Assembly: GCA_016794565.1 (NCBI GenBank)
Contig: JAEUHQ010000039.1
Coordinates: 1 to 54,031 of the forward strand
Source: Planctomycetota bacterium
GTDB taxonomy: Bacteria; Planctomycetota; UBA1135; UBA2386
Length of the DNA: 54,031 nucleotides
Direction of reading: 5' to 3'
In this document: in pieces, positions 7,814-16,865 of the stretch
Numbering within the stretch: the first letter of the stretch is position 1
Layout: each line of letters begins with the position of its first letter
Notes under the pieces: model-generated
Databases searched by the model: none
The model's input: only the letters and a program-made list of their open reading frames with translations
What the model was told of the DNA's origin: nothing
Position numbers and translations under genes: made by a program

Positions 7814-10483
7814 TCACGGCGCGACCGAGTAGAGACCGTTCGTCATCGCGAAGCCCTGCGGTGCCGTCGGGTCGAGAACGACACCCTGGTAGAGCAGCAG
7901 CGTTCCTGGAGACACGAAGGTCACGATCGTCTGGAGGCCGAAGCGTCCGGCCGCGTCCGTCGGGAGCGCGAGCAGGATCTCCGGCAGCGGGGCGAGCACG
8001 CCGCCGAAGAGCGGAGCGAAGAGGGGGGTCGGACCGGCGCAGAGCACGGCGATCGACGACGGAAGGGCGCCGGTTCCTTCGACGCGCATCTCGGAGAACG
8101 GCGTCCATTCCCCGAAGCCGGCCAGCGCCGGCGTTCCGTGCGCGCCGGCGACGCCGCCCTCGAGCACGTGCCACGGGGTCGGCAGCAGTTCGTCGATGCG
8201 GGTGACGACGACCCGCGGCACGCCGGACGTGACGCCGTCGACGACGAGCGTGCTCCACGCTGCGAGGCACGCACCGTTGCTGCCGAGCGCGACGTCTTCT
8301 TCCGGCGAGATGTCCGTGGCGAGCGGAATGCCGTTGCCGTCGGGCACGGTGCCGTCGGTGCGCACGCGTCCGAGCCAGAGATCGCCGCGCATCGCCTCGA
8401 CGCCGCTGATCGCACGGTAGTCGGTCCACGCGACCACGTAGTCGTCGCCGCGCGTGGTGACGGCGGGGAACACCTGGCCCGTCGCGTCGTCGCACACCAC
8501 GATCTCCGGCCCGACGAAGGTGCCGCCGACCTGCAGCCGCTGGGCGCGGATGCCGTCTTCGCCGTGGTTGCCGGCCTGGTAGACGACGAGCGCTTGCAGG
8601 CCCTGCACGGCGACGGCCGACGCGTGGGTGTAGTAGCTCGTCGACACGAGGAACGCCGGGCCGACCTGACCGCCGAGCGCGACTTCGGCGGCGTAGACCT
8701 GCGACATCGGGCTGTCGTGCGTGGGGGATCGCGTCCAGTGCACCAGCCAGCCGACGCCGAACGCGGTCACCGCGACGTCGTGGGCGTAGTTGCCGCCGAT
8801 CGTGAGCGGCGTCGCGTCGAGGAGCGCCGATGTCCCGCCCTGCACGCGCACTGCACGGATGCTGTTCAGGTGGTTCGTCACGGGTACCACGGCCGCGACC
8901 AGGAAGTCGCCCGCGCCGGCGGCGATGGCCGGTGTTCCCGTGGCGCCAGTGATCGCGACGATCGGCTGCGGGTCGAGCGGCTGCAGCGCGAGGTCGTAGC
9001 GGCGCACCCTGCACTCGGTGCCGATCGTCCACGCGAACATCAGTTCGTCGCCGTTGCAGGCGGCGGCGGTCGTGTACGTGAATCCCGGCGTCCACGTCGC
9101 GACCTCGATCGGCTCGGCATCGAGGGCTTCGCCGCTGGCGTCGACCCGCTGCGCGAGGAAGCGTGTGCCCGCGGACGTGGCATCGACGAACGTCACGACG
9201 TGACCTCCGGGCGTCGCGACGAAGCGCGCGTTCTGCTGGCGCGGGCGGCTCGCATCGACATCGACGTGCGCGGCCGCGACGCCGTTCGCATCGACCTGCA
9301 GCGCGCGGAAGTCCTCGCCGCGGTACGGCGAACTGCGGTAGGCGGCGAACAGCACTTCGGTCGCTCCGGCCGCGCCCGCGACGAACGCCTGCGTCTCGAG
9401 GTCGGGGTGCGTCGTCACCTGGATCGGCGTCGGGTCGAGCAGCGCGCCGTTGGCGCCGACCCGCTGCAGGAACACTTCGACGGCGAGCGCGGAGCCGCGG
9501 CTCTGCACGACGGACAGGGAGCTGCCGTTCCATGCGCAGTGCACGGTCTGTTCGACGCCGGACGGGACCTGCGCTGCGACGATGCCGGTCGTGTCGAGCA
9601 CGGTGCCGTTCGCCGCGATGCGGAACACCCGGTCCGCGACGACGAGGTAGTGCTGGTTGCCGTCGGACGCGAGCGAAGGCGGTCGCGTCGTCGTCTGCGC
9701 CGCGACCTGGAACGGCGCGCCGAGCGGCTGCAGCGACGTCGAGAGGCGCCGCGCCATCGCGGTCGAGGAGACGAGGTCGCGCCACGCGAGCAGGAGCGAT
9801 CCGCCCGCGAACGTGATCTGCGGCTCGCGCGGCCCGAAGGACGGGAACGAGTACTCGTAGAGCGTGACCCAGTTCGGATCGAGCACGGTGCCGTTCGCCG
9901 CGATGCGGCAGCCCGCGACGGTGGGGCGGCTGTTCGCGGGGTTCCAGTCCTCCCAAACGACGATCCAGTTCGTGCCGTCGCTGCCGACGGACGGGTTCGT
10001 GCCGTACCAGTTCGACGGCGACGCCTGCTCCGGCCGGATCGGGATCGGCGTCGGGTCGAGCACCTGCCCCGTGGCGTCGATGCGCACTCCGACGATGTCC
10101 TCGAAGAAGTACCAGTCGGGCCGTTCCGTCACGAACACCACGAGCCAGCTCGTGCCGTTCCACGCGACCGTCGGCGTGCGCTGGTTGCGGCCCAGGTTGG
10201 TCACGACGATCGGTTCGGACAGCATCGGCTGGCCGGTCGCCGACAGCAGTTGCGCGTAGACGTCGGTCTGGTTGCCGACGCGAAGATCCTGGCCGCCGCC
10301 GCCGGCGAGTCGGGTGCGCGGGTCCTCCCAGACCGCCAGGAAACCCGGGCCGCCGGCCGCGATGGCGCCGCTGCGGGATTCGCCGACGGCAGGGGCGGGA
10401 GCGTCGTCACCGGGGAGAACGTGCTGGCTCCGGAGGGAGCCCGCGAGCAGCAGGAGAGCGGCCAGCGGAAGGGTCGGGTTCAT
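7814..10483 (-). CDS. secreted beta-rich repeat protein with planctomycete C-terminal region
   Basis: This is an 889-residue exported protein. A signal peptide follows ATG 10483 (NPTLPLAALLLLAGSLRSQ), and AGGAGG lies six bases upstream, fixing the start. The body repeats a pattern of NGTSWLVVFVTE, DGTNWIVVWEDW and RIAANGTVLDPNWV, likely a large beta-propeller or stack of blades about 50-70 residues long. I see no enzymatic motif. The last 90 or so residues (from about PLFGGVLAPLPEILLALP to TNGLYSVAP) resemble the C-termini of the secreted proteins at 12594, 40950 and 51295. It lies 96 bases downstream of the ABC-F gene, same strand. It is probably a surface or extracellular structural/binding protein; function unknown. 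Confidence 0.82.
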   Translation of the reverse strand: MNPTLPLAALLLLAGSLRSQHVLPGDDAPAPAVGESRSGAIAAGGPGFLAVWEDPRTRLAGGGGQDLRVGNQTDVYAQLLSATGQPMLSEPIVVTNLGRNQRTPTVAWNGTSWLVVFVTERPDWYFFEDIVGVRIDATGQVLDPTPIPIRPEQASPSNWYGTNPSVGSDGTNWIVVWEDWNPANSRPTVAGCRIAANGTVLDPNWVTLYEYSFPSFGPREPQITFAGGSLLLAWRDLVSSTAMARRLSTSLQPLGAPFQVAAQTTTRPPSLASDGNQHYLVVADRVFRIAANGTVLDTTGIVAAQVPSGVEQTVHCAWNGSSLSVVQSRGSALAVEVFLQRVGANGALLDPTPIQVTTHPDLETQAFVAGAAGATEVLFAAYRSSPYRGEDFRALQVDANGVAAAHVDVDASRPRQQNARFVATPGGHVVTFVDATSAGTRFLAQRVDASGEALDAEPIEVATWTPGFTYTTAAACNGDELMFAWTIGTECRVRRYDLALQPLDPQPIVAITGATGTPAIAAGAGDFLVAAVVPVTNHLNSIRAVRVQGGTSALLDATPLTIGGNYAHDVAVTAFGVGWLVHWTRSPTHDSPMSQVYAAEVALGGQVGPAFLVSTSYYTHASAVAVQGLQALVVYQAGNHGEDGIRAQRLQVGGTFVGPEIVVCDDATGQVFPAVTTRGDDYVVAWTDYRAISGVEAMRGDLWLGRVRTDGTVPDGNGIPLATDISPEEDVALGSNGACLAAWSTLVVDGVTSGVPRVVVTRIDELLPTPWHVLEGGVAGAHGTPALAGFGEWTPFSEMRVEGTGALPSSIAVLCAGPTPLFAPLFGGVLAPLPEILLALPTDAAGRFGLQTIVTFVSPGTLLLYQGVVLDPTAPQGFAMTNGLYSVAP

Positions 10484-10579
10484 GGCGCCCCTCCTGCGCC
10501 GGATCGCCGGTCGCGCTGCCACGAAACCCGGATTCGTGCCCGGACCCGGTTCCGGGGCGCGGCTTCGACGCGAACGCCG

Positions 10580-12517
10580 CTACGGCTGCAGCGACTCGAG
10601 TTCGGTCGCCTCGGCTTCCCACTGCGCCGTGAGCTGCAGGAGGATCGCCTGGGTCGCCGCGAAGTCGCGGTTGCACTCGTCGGCGCGCGCGGCGTCGCGC
10701 CAGGTCGCCGGATCCTCGAGCTGCTTCGTCAGCGCCGCCTTCACGGTCTCCGCCTCCGCGATCTGCTGCTCGAGCTTCGCGACGGACTGCTGCAGCTTCT
10801 TGATGCGCTTCTGCGCGTCCTTGTCGATGGCCGCGGGTCGCGGGGCCGCGCGCTCCTTCGCATCCTCCCGCTCCTTGCGGTTCGTTTCGCGGGGGCTGCC
10901 GCCGGCGGTCAGCGCGGCGCGCGCCGACTGCGCCTTCGTCTTGTGCAGGTAGAACTCGTAGTCGCCGAGGTACGGCGTCAACGCGCCGCCCGCGACGTGC
11001 ACGACCTTGTTGGCCAGGGCGCGGATGAAGAACACGTCGTGGCTGATGAACACGAGCGTGCCCTCGAACTGCTTCAACGCGTCGATGAGCGCATCGATGC
11101 TGCCCATGTCGAGGTGCGTCGTGGGCTCGTCCATCAGGAGCAGGTTCGGCGGGTCGAGCAGCAGCTTCACCAGCGCGAGGCGGCTCTTCTCGCCGCCGCT
11201 CAGCACCTCGACCTTCTTGAACACCGAGTCGCCGGAGAACAGGAACGAGTCGAGCAGCGTGCGCACGAACTGCTCGGTGACCTTGCTGTCGGTGTCGAGC
11301 GCTTCGGCGAGCACGGTGCGCTCGGGCCGCAGCATCTCGACGCGGTACTGCGAGTAGTAGCCGGCCGTGACGTTGTGGCCGAGGTTGCGCGCACCGCGCT
11401 GCGGTTCGAGCCGCGCCGCGAGCAGCTTCAGCAGCGTCGACTTGCCGGCGCCGTTCGGGCCGACGAGCACGATGCGTTCGCCGCGTTCGACCTCGAAGTC
11501 GACGCCGCGGTAGACCTGCGTGCTGCCGTACGCGAAGTGCACCTGGTCGAGCCAGACGACCCGCTGGCCGCTGCGGATCGGCTGCGGGAAGCGGAACCCG
11601 ACCTTCTTGTCGTCACCGACGGGCGCCTCGATGCGCTCGATGCGTTCGATCTGCTTCAGCTTGCTCTGCGCCTGGGTCGCCTTGCTCGCCTTCGCCTTGA
11701 AGCGGTCGACGAACTGCTGCAGGTGCGCGATCTCCTTCTGCTGCGTCTTGAACGCCGCGAGCTGCTGCGCATCGGCCGCGTCGCGCTGCACGACGTACTT
11801 GCTGTAGTTGCCCGTGAAGCGCACGAGCTTCTTCTGCCGGATCTCGACGATCGCGGTCACGAGCTCGTCGAGGAACTCGCGGTCGTGGGAGATCACGAGC
11901 AGCGCGCCGGGGTAACCCTTCAGGTACTGCTGGAACCAGCCGAGTGTCTCGAGGTCGAGGTGGTTCGTCGGCTCGTCGAGCATCAGCAGGTCGGGTTCCT
12001 GCGTCAGCAGCCGCGCCAGGTGCACGCGCATCACCCAGCCACCGCTGAGCTCGCGCGCCGGCTTGTCGAACTGGTCGGGACGGAAGCCGAGGCCGGCGAG
12101 GATCTGCTTCGCCTTCGCTTCGACGCCGTACCCGTTCAGTTCGTTGAAGCGCTCGTGCACGTCGTCGTGCAGGTCCTCGGGATGCGCGGCTTCCACGGGG
12201 TGGCCAGCGTCCCACGCCTTCACGATGCGCATCAACTTCACGAAGTCGGGCGCGATCGCGCACGCGATCTCGACGACGGACTCGTCGCCGACGGGCGCGC
12301 TCTCCTGCGGCAGGTAGCCGACCGTCGACGAACGTTCGCGGCTGATCGTGCCGTCGTCGGCGGGCTCTTCGCCGAGGATCAGCGAGAACAGCGTCGATTT
12401 GCCAGCGCCATTGGGCCCGACGAGGCCGATGCGGTCGCCGCGGTTCACCTGCAGCGCGGCGTCGGCGAACAGCACACGATCGCCGTAGGACTTGGAAACG
12501 CCGCTCAGGGTCAACAT
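10580..12517 (-). CDS. ABC-F family ATP-binding protein (Uup/YheS-like)
   Basis: This 645-residue protein has two complete ABC domains and no membrane segments. Each has Walker A GPNGAGKST, a signature (LSGGW in the first, LSGGE in the second) and Walker B with LMLDEPTNHLD and LLMDEPTTHLD. Between them is a charged helical linker (about residues 240-310), the P-site tRNA interaction motif region of ABC-F factors. The C-terminus is a coiled-coil (about 570-635, KRIKKLQQSVAKLEQQI) as in Uup, which binds DNA. ABC-F proteins act on ribosomes, in translation rescue or antibiotic resistance, rather than in transport. ATG 12517 starts directly with MLTLSGVSKSYGDR. Its neighbours are secreted repeat proteins with no evident functional link. 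Confidence 0.95.
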   Translation of the reverse strand: MLTLSGVSKSYGDRVLFADAALQVNRGDRIGLVGPNGAGKSTLFSLILGEEPADDGTISRERSSTVGYLPQESAPVGDESVVEIACAIAPDFVKLMRIVKAWDAGHPVEAAHPEDLHDDVHERFNELNGYGVEAKAKQILAGLGFRPDQFDKPARELSGGWVMRVHLARLLTQEPDLLMLDEPTNHLDLETLGWFQQYLKGYPGALLVISHDREFLDELVTAIVEIRQKKLVRFTGNYSKYVVQRDAADAQQLAAFKTQQKEIAHLQQFVDRFKAKASKATQAQSKLKQIERIERIEAPVGDDKKVGFRFPQPIRSGQRVVWLDQVHFAYGSTQVYRGVDFEVERGERIVLVGPNGAGKSTLLKLLAARLEPQRGARNLGHNVTAGYYSQYRVEMLRPERTVLAEALDTDSKVTEQFVRTLLDSFLFSGDSVFKKVEVLSGGEKSRLALVKLLLDPPNLLLMDEPTTHLDMGSIDALIDALKQFEGTLVFISHDVFFIRALANKVVHVAGGALTPYLGDYEFYLHKTKAQSARAALTAGGSPRETNRKEREDAKERAAPRPAAIDKDAQKRIKKLQQSVAKLEQQIAEAETVKAALTKQLEDPATWRDAARADECNRDFAATQAILLQLTAQWEAEATELESLQP

Positions 12518-12593
12518 CGGGGGCGAGCAGTATGCCGGCGGCGCGCCGGGCCGCCACGAAACGGCGCTCCGTTCGCGCCCGCCCCGCCCCCTG

Positions 12594-14951
12594 TCACAGG
12601 TTGGCGTCGAGGCGCAGTCCTTCGCTGAACAGCAGGTTGAGCGGGTTCGCGCCGGTCGCGAAGTAGGCCCACTGCAGGTAGAGCACCGCGGGGCCGGCGG
12701 CTTCCGGAAGGTCGATCTCGATCTCGGAGTTGCCCGAGTGGATCGGCGCGACGAAGACCGTGATGAGTCCGCTGGCGAGATCGGGCACGATCGTGCAGCC
12801 GGTGGCACCGATGAGTCCGCCGTCGGCGTCGATTCGAACGGTCGACGCGATCAGGAGGGCGACGGTGTTCTCGGGGGCGCCGGTGAGTCGCAAGCTCGCG
12901 TTCTCCGAGCCGACCTGCTGGCGATCGCGCAACGCGCCGACGCCGGCCCACACGCCGCTGCCGCACGCGAAGCCGACGGTCGCCGGAGGCGGCGCCGAGG
13001 CGTACTCGAGCACGGTGCCGCGGGACAACGACGCACCGCTGCTCGTGTCGAGCGTGGAGTAGACGATCGGGAACTGGCGTGTCGCGCTGTCGAACGACAC
13101 CGCGATCGCGTCGGGCCGGAAGCCGGCGGCGAGCTGCACCGGCAGTGCTTCGACCACGTTGCCCGTGTAGCCGAGCTTGTGGATGCGGAAACGTCCGCCG
13201 GCTTCGGACGACAGCGTCGCGCACCAGTGACTCTCGCTGACCCGATCGAACGCGTTGCCGCCGTTCTCGAGGTCGTCGGTGGCGACGACGAGCAGGTCGA
13301 CGACGGGATGCGGCAGCGAACCGGTGGACGTCGCTGCGTCCCAGTCGATGCGCTGCGCGTGGACCGCGGAGCCCTTCGTGCCCGAGGGACGCGGGTTCGT
13401 CTGTTCGAACGCACGCGTGGTGTAGGTGAGCAGGTAGCGCCCGCTGCTGCCGGCGATCTCGGGGTCGATCGTGTGCGTCGACACGTCGGCGGCGTGGGCC
13501 GTGGCGAGGCCCGTCGCCGTGCCGAGGAACGGCGAGAACGCGACGACCTCGATGTCCCAGTCGTCGTTCGCGACCGAGTTGTCGAGTTCCTGGAACGCGA
13601 CGAGCCAGTCGCTGGTGCGGGCCGTCTGGTTGACCGAGGGCCGCTCCTGATCGACGTCCGGCGGATTCGTGATCGCGAACGCGGGCGGGACCAGCATGCC
13701 CGGTGTGCCCCACAGACCGATGTTGGCCACCTGCGCGAACACCGAAGTGGTCGTCGTGTTGCCGGGATTGCCCGGCGTGATGTCGTCGCGCTGGAAGACG
13801 ATCAGCACGCTCGGATCGACGGGGTCGAGACTGCCGCCGACGTCGGGCCGTGTGTCGTCCGCGACCGCGAAGCCGCCGAGGGTCGGGATCGGGATCGTCT
13901 GGTAGCCTCCGCTCGCGGCGAGGTTGGTGATGTCGTGCGTGTGGATGCGGATGACGTTTGCGTCGATGCCCACGCTGAAGTGCTGGTAGGCGAGCACGAC
14001 GCGCCCCGTCGCGAGGGAGAACCCGACGCTGCCGCGGCGGTCGTCTTCGAGCGTGATCGCTTCGTGTGCGGCGACGATCGTGCCCGCGAACCCGGTGCCG
14101 ACGCGCCACAGCCGCAGGTCGCGGTCGCCCGCCGCGACTTGCAGCGTCCACGCGTACCACGTGCCCGCCTGGCTCGCCGCCGGTGTCTGGTTCTCGTGGA
14201 GCACGTCGATGTCGGGGATGTCGTTCGCGCCGAGGCCCAGCAGCACGTTGCCGACCAGCGGGTCGAGCACGAGCGGGAACGCGGCGCGCGCCACGATCTC
14301 GGCGGCGACGCGGAGTTCGATGCGGCCGTTCGTGACGGCGGTCGTGATCGGCGTGCGCACACCGTCGGCGTCCACCGCGAACGCGGCGCCGTACTCGACC
14401 ACCGTGCGGCCGTCGGGCAGGCAGAGCGACAGGCTGCCGTGGCGCGCGGGTGCGTTCGGCATCCGCAGCGGCGTCGTCACTTCGCCCACGACGACGAGAT
14501 CGCCCGCCGGCGGGCGGTTCGTCACGACGAAGGTCTGTTCGACGCCGTCGTCGCGCACCTCGTAGCGTTCGCGGAGGGGACCGAAGTCGTACGAACAGGA
14601 GAAGCCGTCGACGCGCGCCGCCGGGACGTGCGCCCCGGCGAGCAGTTCGTGTTCGCCGGCACGCATCGATACGGTGCGCCAGCCGAACGGCTGGTGCTGC
14701 AGTTCGCCGCCGACGAACGGATAGAAGACGAACCCGTCGTGGAAGCTCGCCTTGTAGTCGGCGCCGCTCGCCCACAGGGTCGTCGGCGCCGACCCGATCT
14801 CGTACGGGCCCGGGGCGATCGGTGTCGCGCGCAGGGCGAAGGTCGGCTGCGGTGCAGCGGGGGACTGGGCGGGGACGACCGTGCCGCCGGCGGCGAACGC
14901 GAGGAACGCGATGCTTCGGGCGAGGCAGGTCGGGTCGAGCGGATGCGTCAT
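12594..14951 (-). CDS. secreted protein of unknown function with planctomycete C-terminal region
   Basis: This is a 785-residue exported protein with an N-terminal signal (ARSIAFLAFAAGGTVVPAQ). It is beta-rich throughout with no recognised catalytic motif. The segment near residues 300-600 repeats the style VVLAYQHFSVGIDA, VLIVFQRDDITPG and WLVAFQELDNSV, as in data-reporting propeller proteins. The C-terminal third begins VGFACGSGVWAGVG and ends YLQWAYFATGANPLNLLFSE, matching the general pattern of the other secreted proteins here. I start at ATG 14951, where the signal peptide is of normal length. An ATG four codons upstream (14963) is also possible. It is 76 bases from the downstream ABC-F gene and divergent from the TPR gene at 15059. 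Confidence 0.78.
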   Translation of the reverse strand: MTHPLDPTCLARSIAFLAFAAGGTVVPAQSPAAPQPTFALRATPIAPGPYEIGSAPTTLWASGADYKASFHDGFVFYPFVGGELQHQPFGWRTVSMRAGEHELLAGAHVPAARVDGFSCSYDFGPLRERYEVRDDGVEQTFVVTNRPPAGDLVVVGEVTTPLRMPNAPARHGSLSLCLPDGRTVVEYGAAFAVDADGVRTPITTAVTNGRIELRVAAEIVARAAFPLVLDPLVGNVLLGLGANDIPDIDVLHENQTPAASQAGTWYAWTLQVAAGDRDLRLWRVGTGFAGTIVAAHEAITLEDDRRGSVGFSLATGRVVLAYQHFSVGIDANVIRIHTHDITNLAASGGYQTIPIPTLGGFAVADDTRPDVGGSLDPVDPSVLIVFQRDDITPGNPGNTTTTSVFAQVANIGLWGTPGMLVPPAFAITNPPDVDQERPSVNQTARTSDWLVAFQELDNSVANDDWDIEVVAFSPFLGTATGLATAHAADVSTHTIDPEIAGSSGRYLLTYTTRAFEQTNPRPSGTKGSAVHAQRIDWDAATSTGSLPHPVVDLLVVATDDLENGGNAFDRVSESHWCATLSSEAGGRFRIHKLGYTGNVVEALPVQLAAGFRPDAIAVSFDSATRQFPIVYSTLDTSSGASLSRGTVLEYASAPPPATVGFACGSGVWAGVGALRDRQQVGSENASLRLTGAPENTVALLIASTVRIDADGGLIGATGCTIVPDLASGLITVFVAPIHSGNSEIEIDLPEAAGPAVLYLQWAYFATGANPLNLLFSEGLRLDANL

Positions 14952-15058
14952 GCTCTCGCACACGGAATCCGGCGCCGGACGCCGTCGGAATTCTCCCGGA
15001 GTCGGGGGATTGGCCCCGGAGTTCGTGCAGGGCCACCGCCGCTCCGTAGGTCGCCGCC

Positions 15059-15937
15059 GTGAACAGAAAGACCGACTCGTGGTGGAGCAACTGCGTCGCG
15101 GGTGCGGTGGCGGCGCTCGTCGTGCACGGCCTCGTCATGCTGGCGGCGGGGGGCGAGCCGCCCTTGCGTCCCGATCCGGCGCCGGTTCCGGGCCTCGCCG
15201 ACATGGCGTCATTGTCCGCGCGCGCCGGCGCCGACGCCGAGGCCCTGCAGCGTCTCGCCGCGGAAGTGGCCGCGTTGCGCGAGCAGCTGGGGCGCACCGC
15301 GATCGCGGGCGCGCCCGAACGAACGCAGGCCGCTGCGCCGGTCCAGGTCGTCGACGACGCCGCGCTGGTCGCCGCGCTCCGGCGCGTTCGCGAGATCGAG
15401 GAGCAGGAGCGGTTCGCGGAGCTCTCGGACGCGGAGCTGTACTCGGAGGCGGAGCGGCTGCTGCACGCGGGCAAGATGGACCGACTGTCGGGCCGGCGCA
15501 TGCTGCAGTCGCTGCTCGCGCGGCCGAACGGATCCTCTTCGCCGGAGCTGAGGGCGGACACGCTGATGCTGCTCGCGCAGATACAACGCGATCTCCGGGA
15601 CTATCCCGCCGCGACCGCCGCCCTGCAGCGCGTCGTCGACGAACTCGGCCTCGCGAGCGACCGCGGAGCGCGCGCGGGCAACCAGCTGGCCTTGCTCGCG
15701 TCGTACACGAAGGACTATCCGGCCGGCATCGCGCTCGCCGAGCAGATCGCGCGGGTCGCGCCGGTGGACCAGGCGTTCGAGGCGCGATGGGGCATCGGGT
15801 TCCTGCAGCGGATGTCCGGCGACCTGGTAGCGGCACGAGCGACGCTGCGGCAGGTGATCGACGACTGCAGCGGACGGCCCGAGGTCGAGCACGTCGCGAA
15901 GATGTGCGAGAACCTCCTTGCGCAGATGGATCCGTGA
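15059..15937 (+). CDS. exported TPR-like protein
   Basis: This 292-residue protein begins at GTG 15059 with a single hydrophobic segment (CVAGAVAALVVHGLVMLAAGG) serving as signal or membrane anchor. A short coiled-coil (ADAEALQRLAAEVAALREQL) is followed by tandem helical repeats of TPR type from about residue 150 (TLMLLAQIQRDLRDYPAATA, then ALLASYTKDYPAGIALAEQI, then GFLQRMSGDLVAARATLRQV). TPRs mediate protein-protein contacts. The partner is unknown and no operon neighbour gives a hint; the next gene is convergent. About 130 bases between this stop and the pirin stop hold nothing I can identify. Confidence 0.75.
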   Translation: MNRKTDSWWSNCVAGAVAALVVHGLVMLAAGGEPPLRPDPAPVPGLADMASLSARAGADAEALQRLAAEVAALREQLGRTAIAGAPERTQAAAPVQVVDDAALVAALRRVREIEEQERFAELSDAELYSEAERLLHAGKMDRLSGRRMLQSLLARPNGSSSPELRADTLMLLAQIQRDLRDYPAATAALQRVVDELGLASDRGARAGNQLALLASYTKDYPAGIALAEQIARVAPVDQAFEARWGIGFLQRMSGDLVAARATLRQVIDDCSGRPEVEHVAKMCENLLAQMDP

Positions 15938-16067
15938 CGTGCCGGCGATGCCGCGTCCTGTCCTTCGCACTCGCTGCGGCCGCCGGGCGTTCGCGCCGAC
16001 GCAAGGGGCGGTTGCCGACCTGGTCGCGACCCTCGGCGAAGGCGCTCGTGTTCGAGCTGCCGCGCGC

Positions 16068-16784
16068 TCAGCGCGCCGGGAACGGGCCGAGGTCGAAGAG
16101 CAGCGCTTCGGAAGCGGCCTTCGCGGTGATCGCGAACGAACCGGCGTCCTCCGTGCTGACGCCGTCACCGGGGGCCAGCACCTGGTCGCCGACCTGCAGC
16201 GAGCCCGCGACGAGCTGGACCCACGTGCCGCGGCCCGCGACGTTCGTGTGCGACGTCGACCCGCCAGCCGGGAGCGAGAGACGGCGCACGATCGTGTCCT
16301 GGTGGATCACGGCGCTGCCGTCGCGCCCGTCGGGCGAGATCACCACGACGTCCTGCGCGCGACCTCGTGCGTCCGTCGGCTTCCACTCCGTGTAGCTCGG
16401 TGTGAGTCCGCGCTTCGCGGGCACGATCCAGATCTGCAGGAAGTGCAGGGGCTCCGTTCGGCTCGGGTTGAACTCGCTGTGCGTCACACCGGTGCCCGCG
16501 CTCATGAGCTGGATCTCGCCGGGGCGCAGTGTGCGGCCGTTTCCCATGCTGTCCTGGTGCTGCAGCGCGCCACCGAGCACGTAACTGAAGATCTCCATGT
16601 CCCGGTGCGGGTGCGTCGGGAATCCGCCGGCGGGCGCCACGGTGTCCTGGTTGATCACGCGCAGCATGCGAAAGCCCATGTGGGCCGGGTCGTGGTAGTC
16701 GGCGAAGCTGAACGTGTGCCGGGAGTCGAGCCAGCCGTGGTCGGCGTGGCCGCGTTCGGCAGAGCGACGGAGGGTCAGGTTCAT
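16068..16784 (-). CDS. pirin-family protein (bicupin, quercetinase-like)
   Basis: This 238-residue pirin (YhaK type) starts at ATG 16784. The N-terminal cupin holds the metal-binding HPHRDMEIFSYVLGG and TGVTHSEFN, and also RMLRVINQDTVAPAGGF and LHFLQIWIVPAKRG, all characteristic. The C-terminal cupin is more degenerate (LPAGGSTSHTNVAGRGTWVQ). Bacterial pirins are iron-binding cytoplasmic proteins, some with quercetin 2,3-dioxygenase activity or a redox-sensing role. It is transcribed divergently from a LysR-type gene with an 81-base intergenic region, the classic arrangement in which the regulator controls the neighbouring gene. No ribosome site is obvious before the start. Confidence 0.92.
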   Translation of the reverse strand: MNLTLRRSAERGHADHGWLDSRHTFSFADYHDPAHMGFRMLRVINQDTVAPAGGFPTHPHRDMEIFSYVLGGALQHQDSMGNGRTLRPGEIQLMSAGTGVTHSEFNPSRTEPLHFLQIWIVPAKRGLTPSYTEWKPTDARGRAQDVVVISPDGRDGSAVIHQDTIVRRLSLPAGGSTSHTNVAGRGTWVQLVAGSLQVGDQVLAPGDGVSTEDAGSFAITAKAASEALLFDLGPFPAR

Positions 16785-16839
16785 GGCCGGAGGATCGTCC
16801 CTGCGCGGCCGTTTCGCCAATGCCGTGTGCTTCACGGGG

Positions 16840-16858
16840 TCATGCCGAGAAGGCATGA
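16840..16858. promoter_or_regulatory. LysR box (perfect inverted repeat) between pirin and LysR genes
   Basis: TCATGCC-GAGAA-GGCATGA is a perfect 7-base inverted repeat with a 5-base centre. It contains the T-N11-A core typical of LysR-type binding sites (T16843 to A16855). It ends seven bases before the GTG of the LysR gene, so bound protein would cover that gene's translation or transcription start, consistent with autoregulation. The pirin start is 55 bases away in the other direction. No experimental data; it is inferred from symmetry and position. Confidence 0.6.
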
Positions 16859-16865
16859 TCGCTCC

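Noticed and set aside
8138..12628. Very long open frame on the plus strand, opposite the secreted protein and ABC-F genes
   Set aside because: The translation is Arg/Asp/Val-rich low-complexity text with no motif, whereas the minus strand encodes signal peptide, Walker and signature motifs. It is a GC-rich shadow frame.
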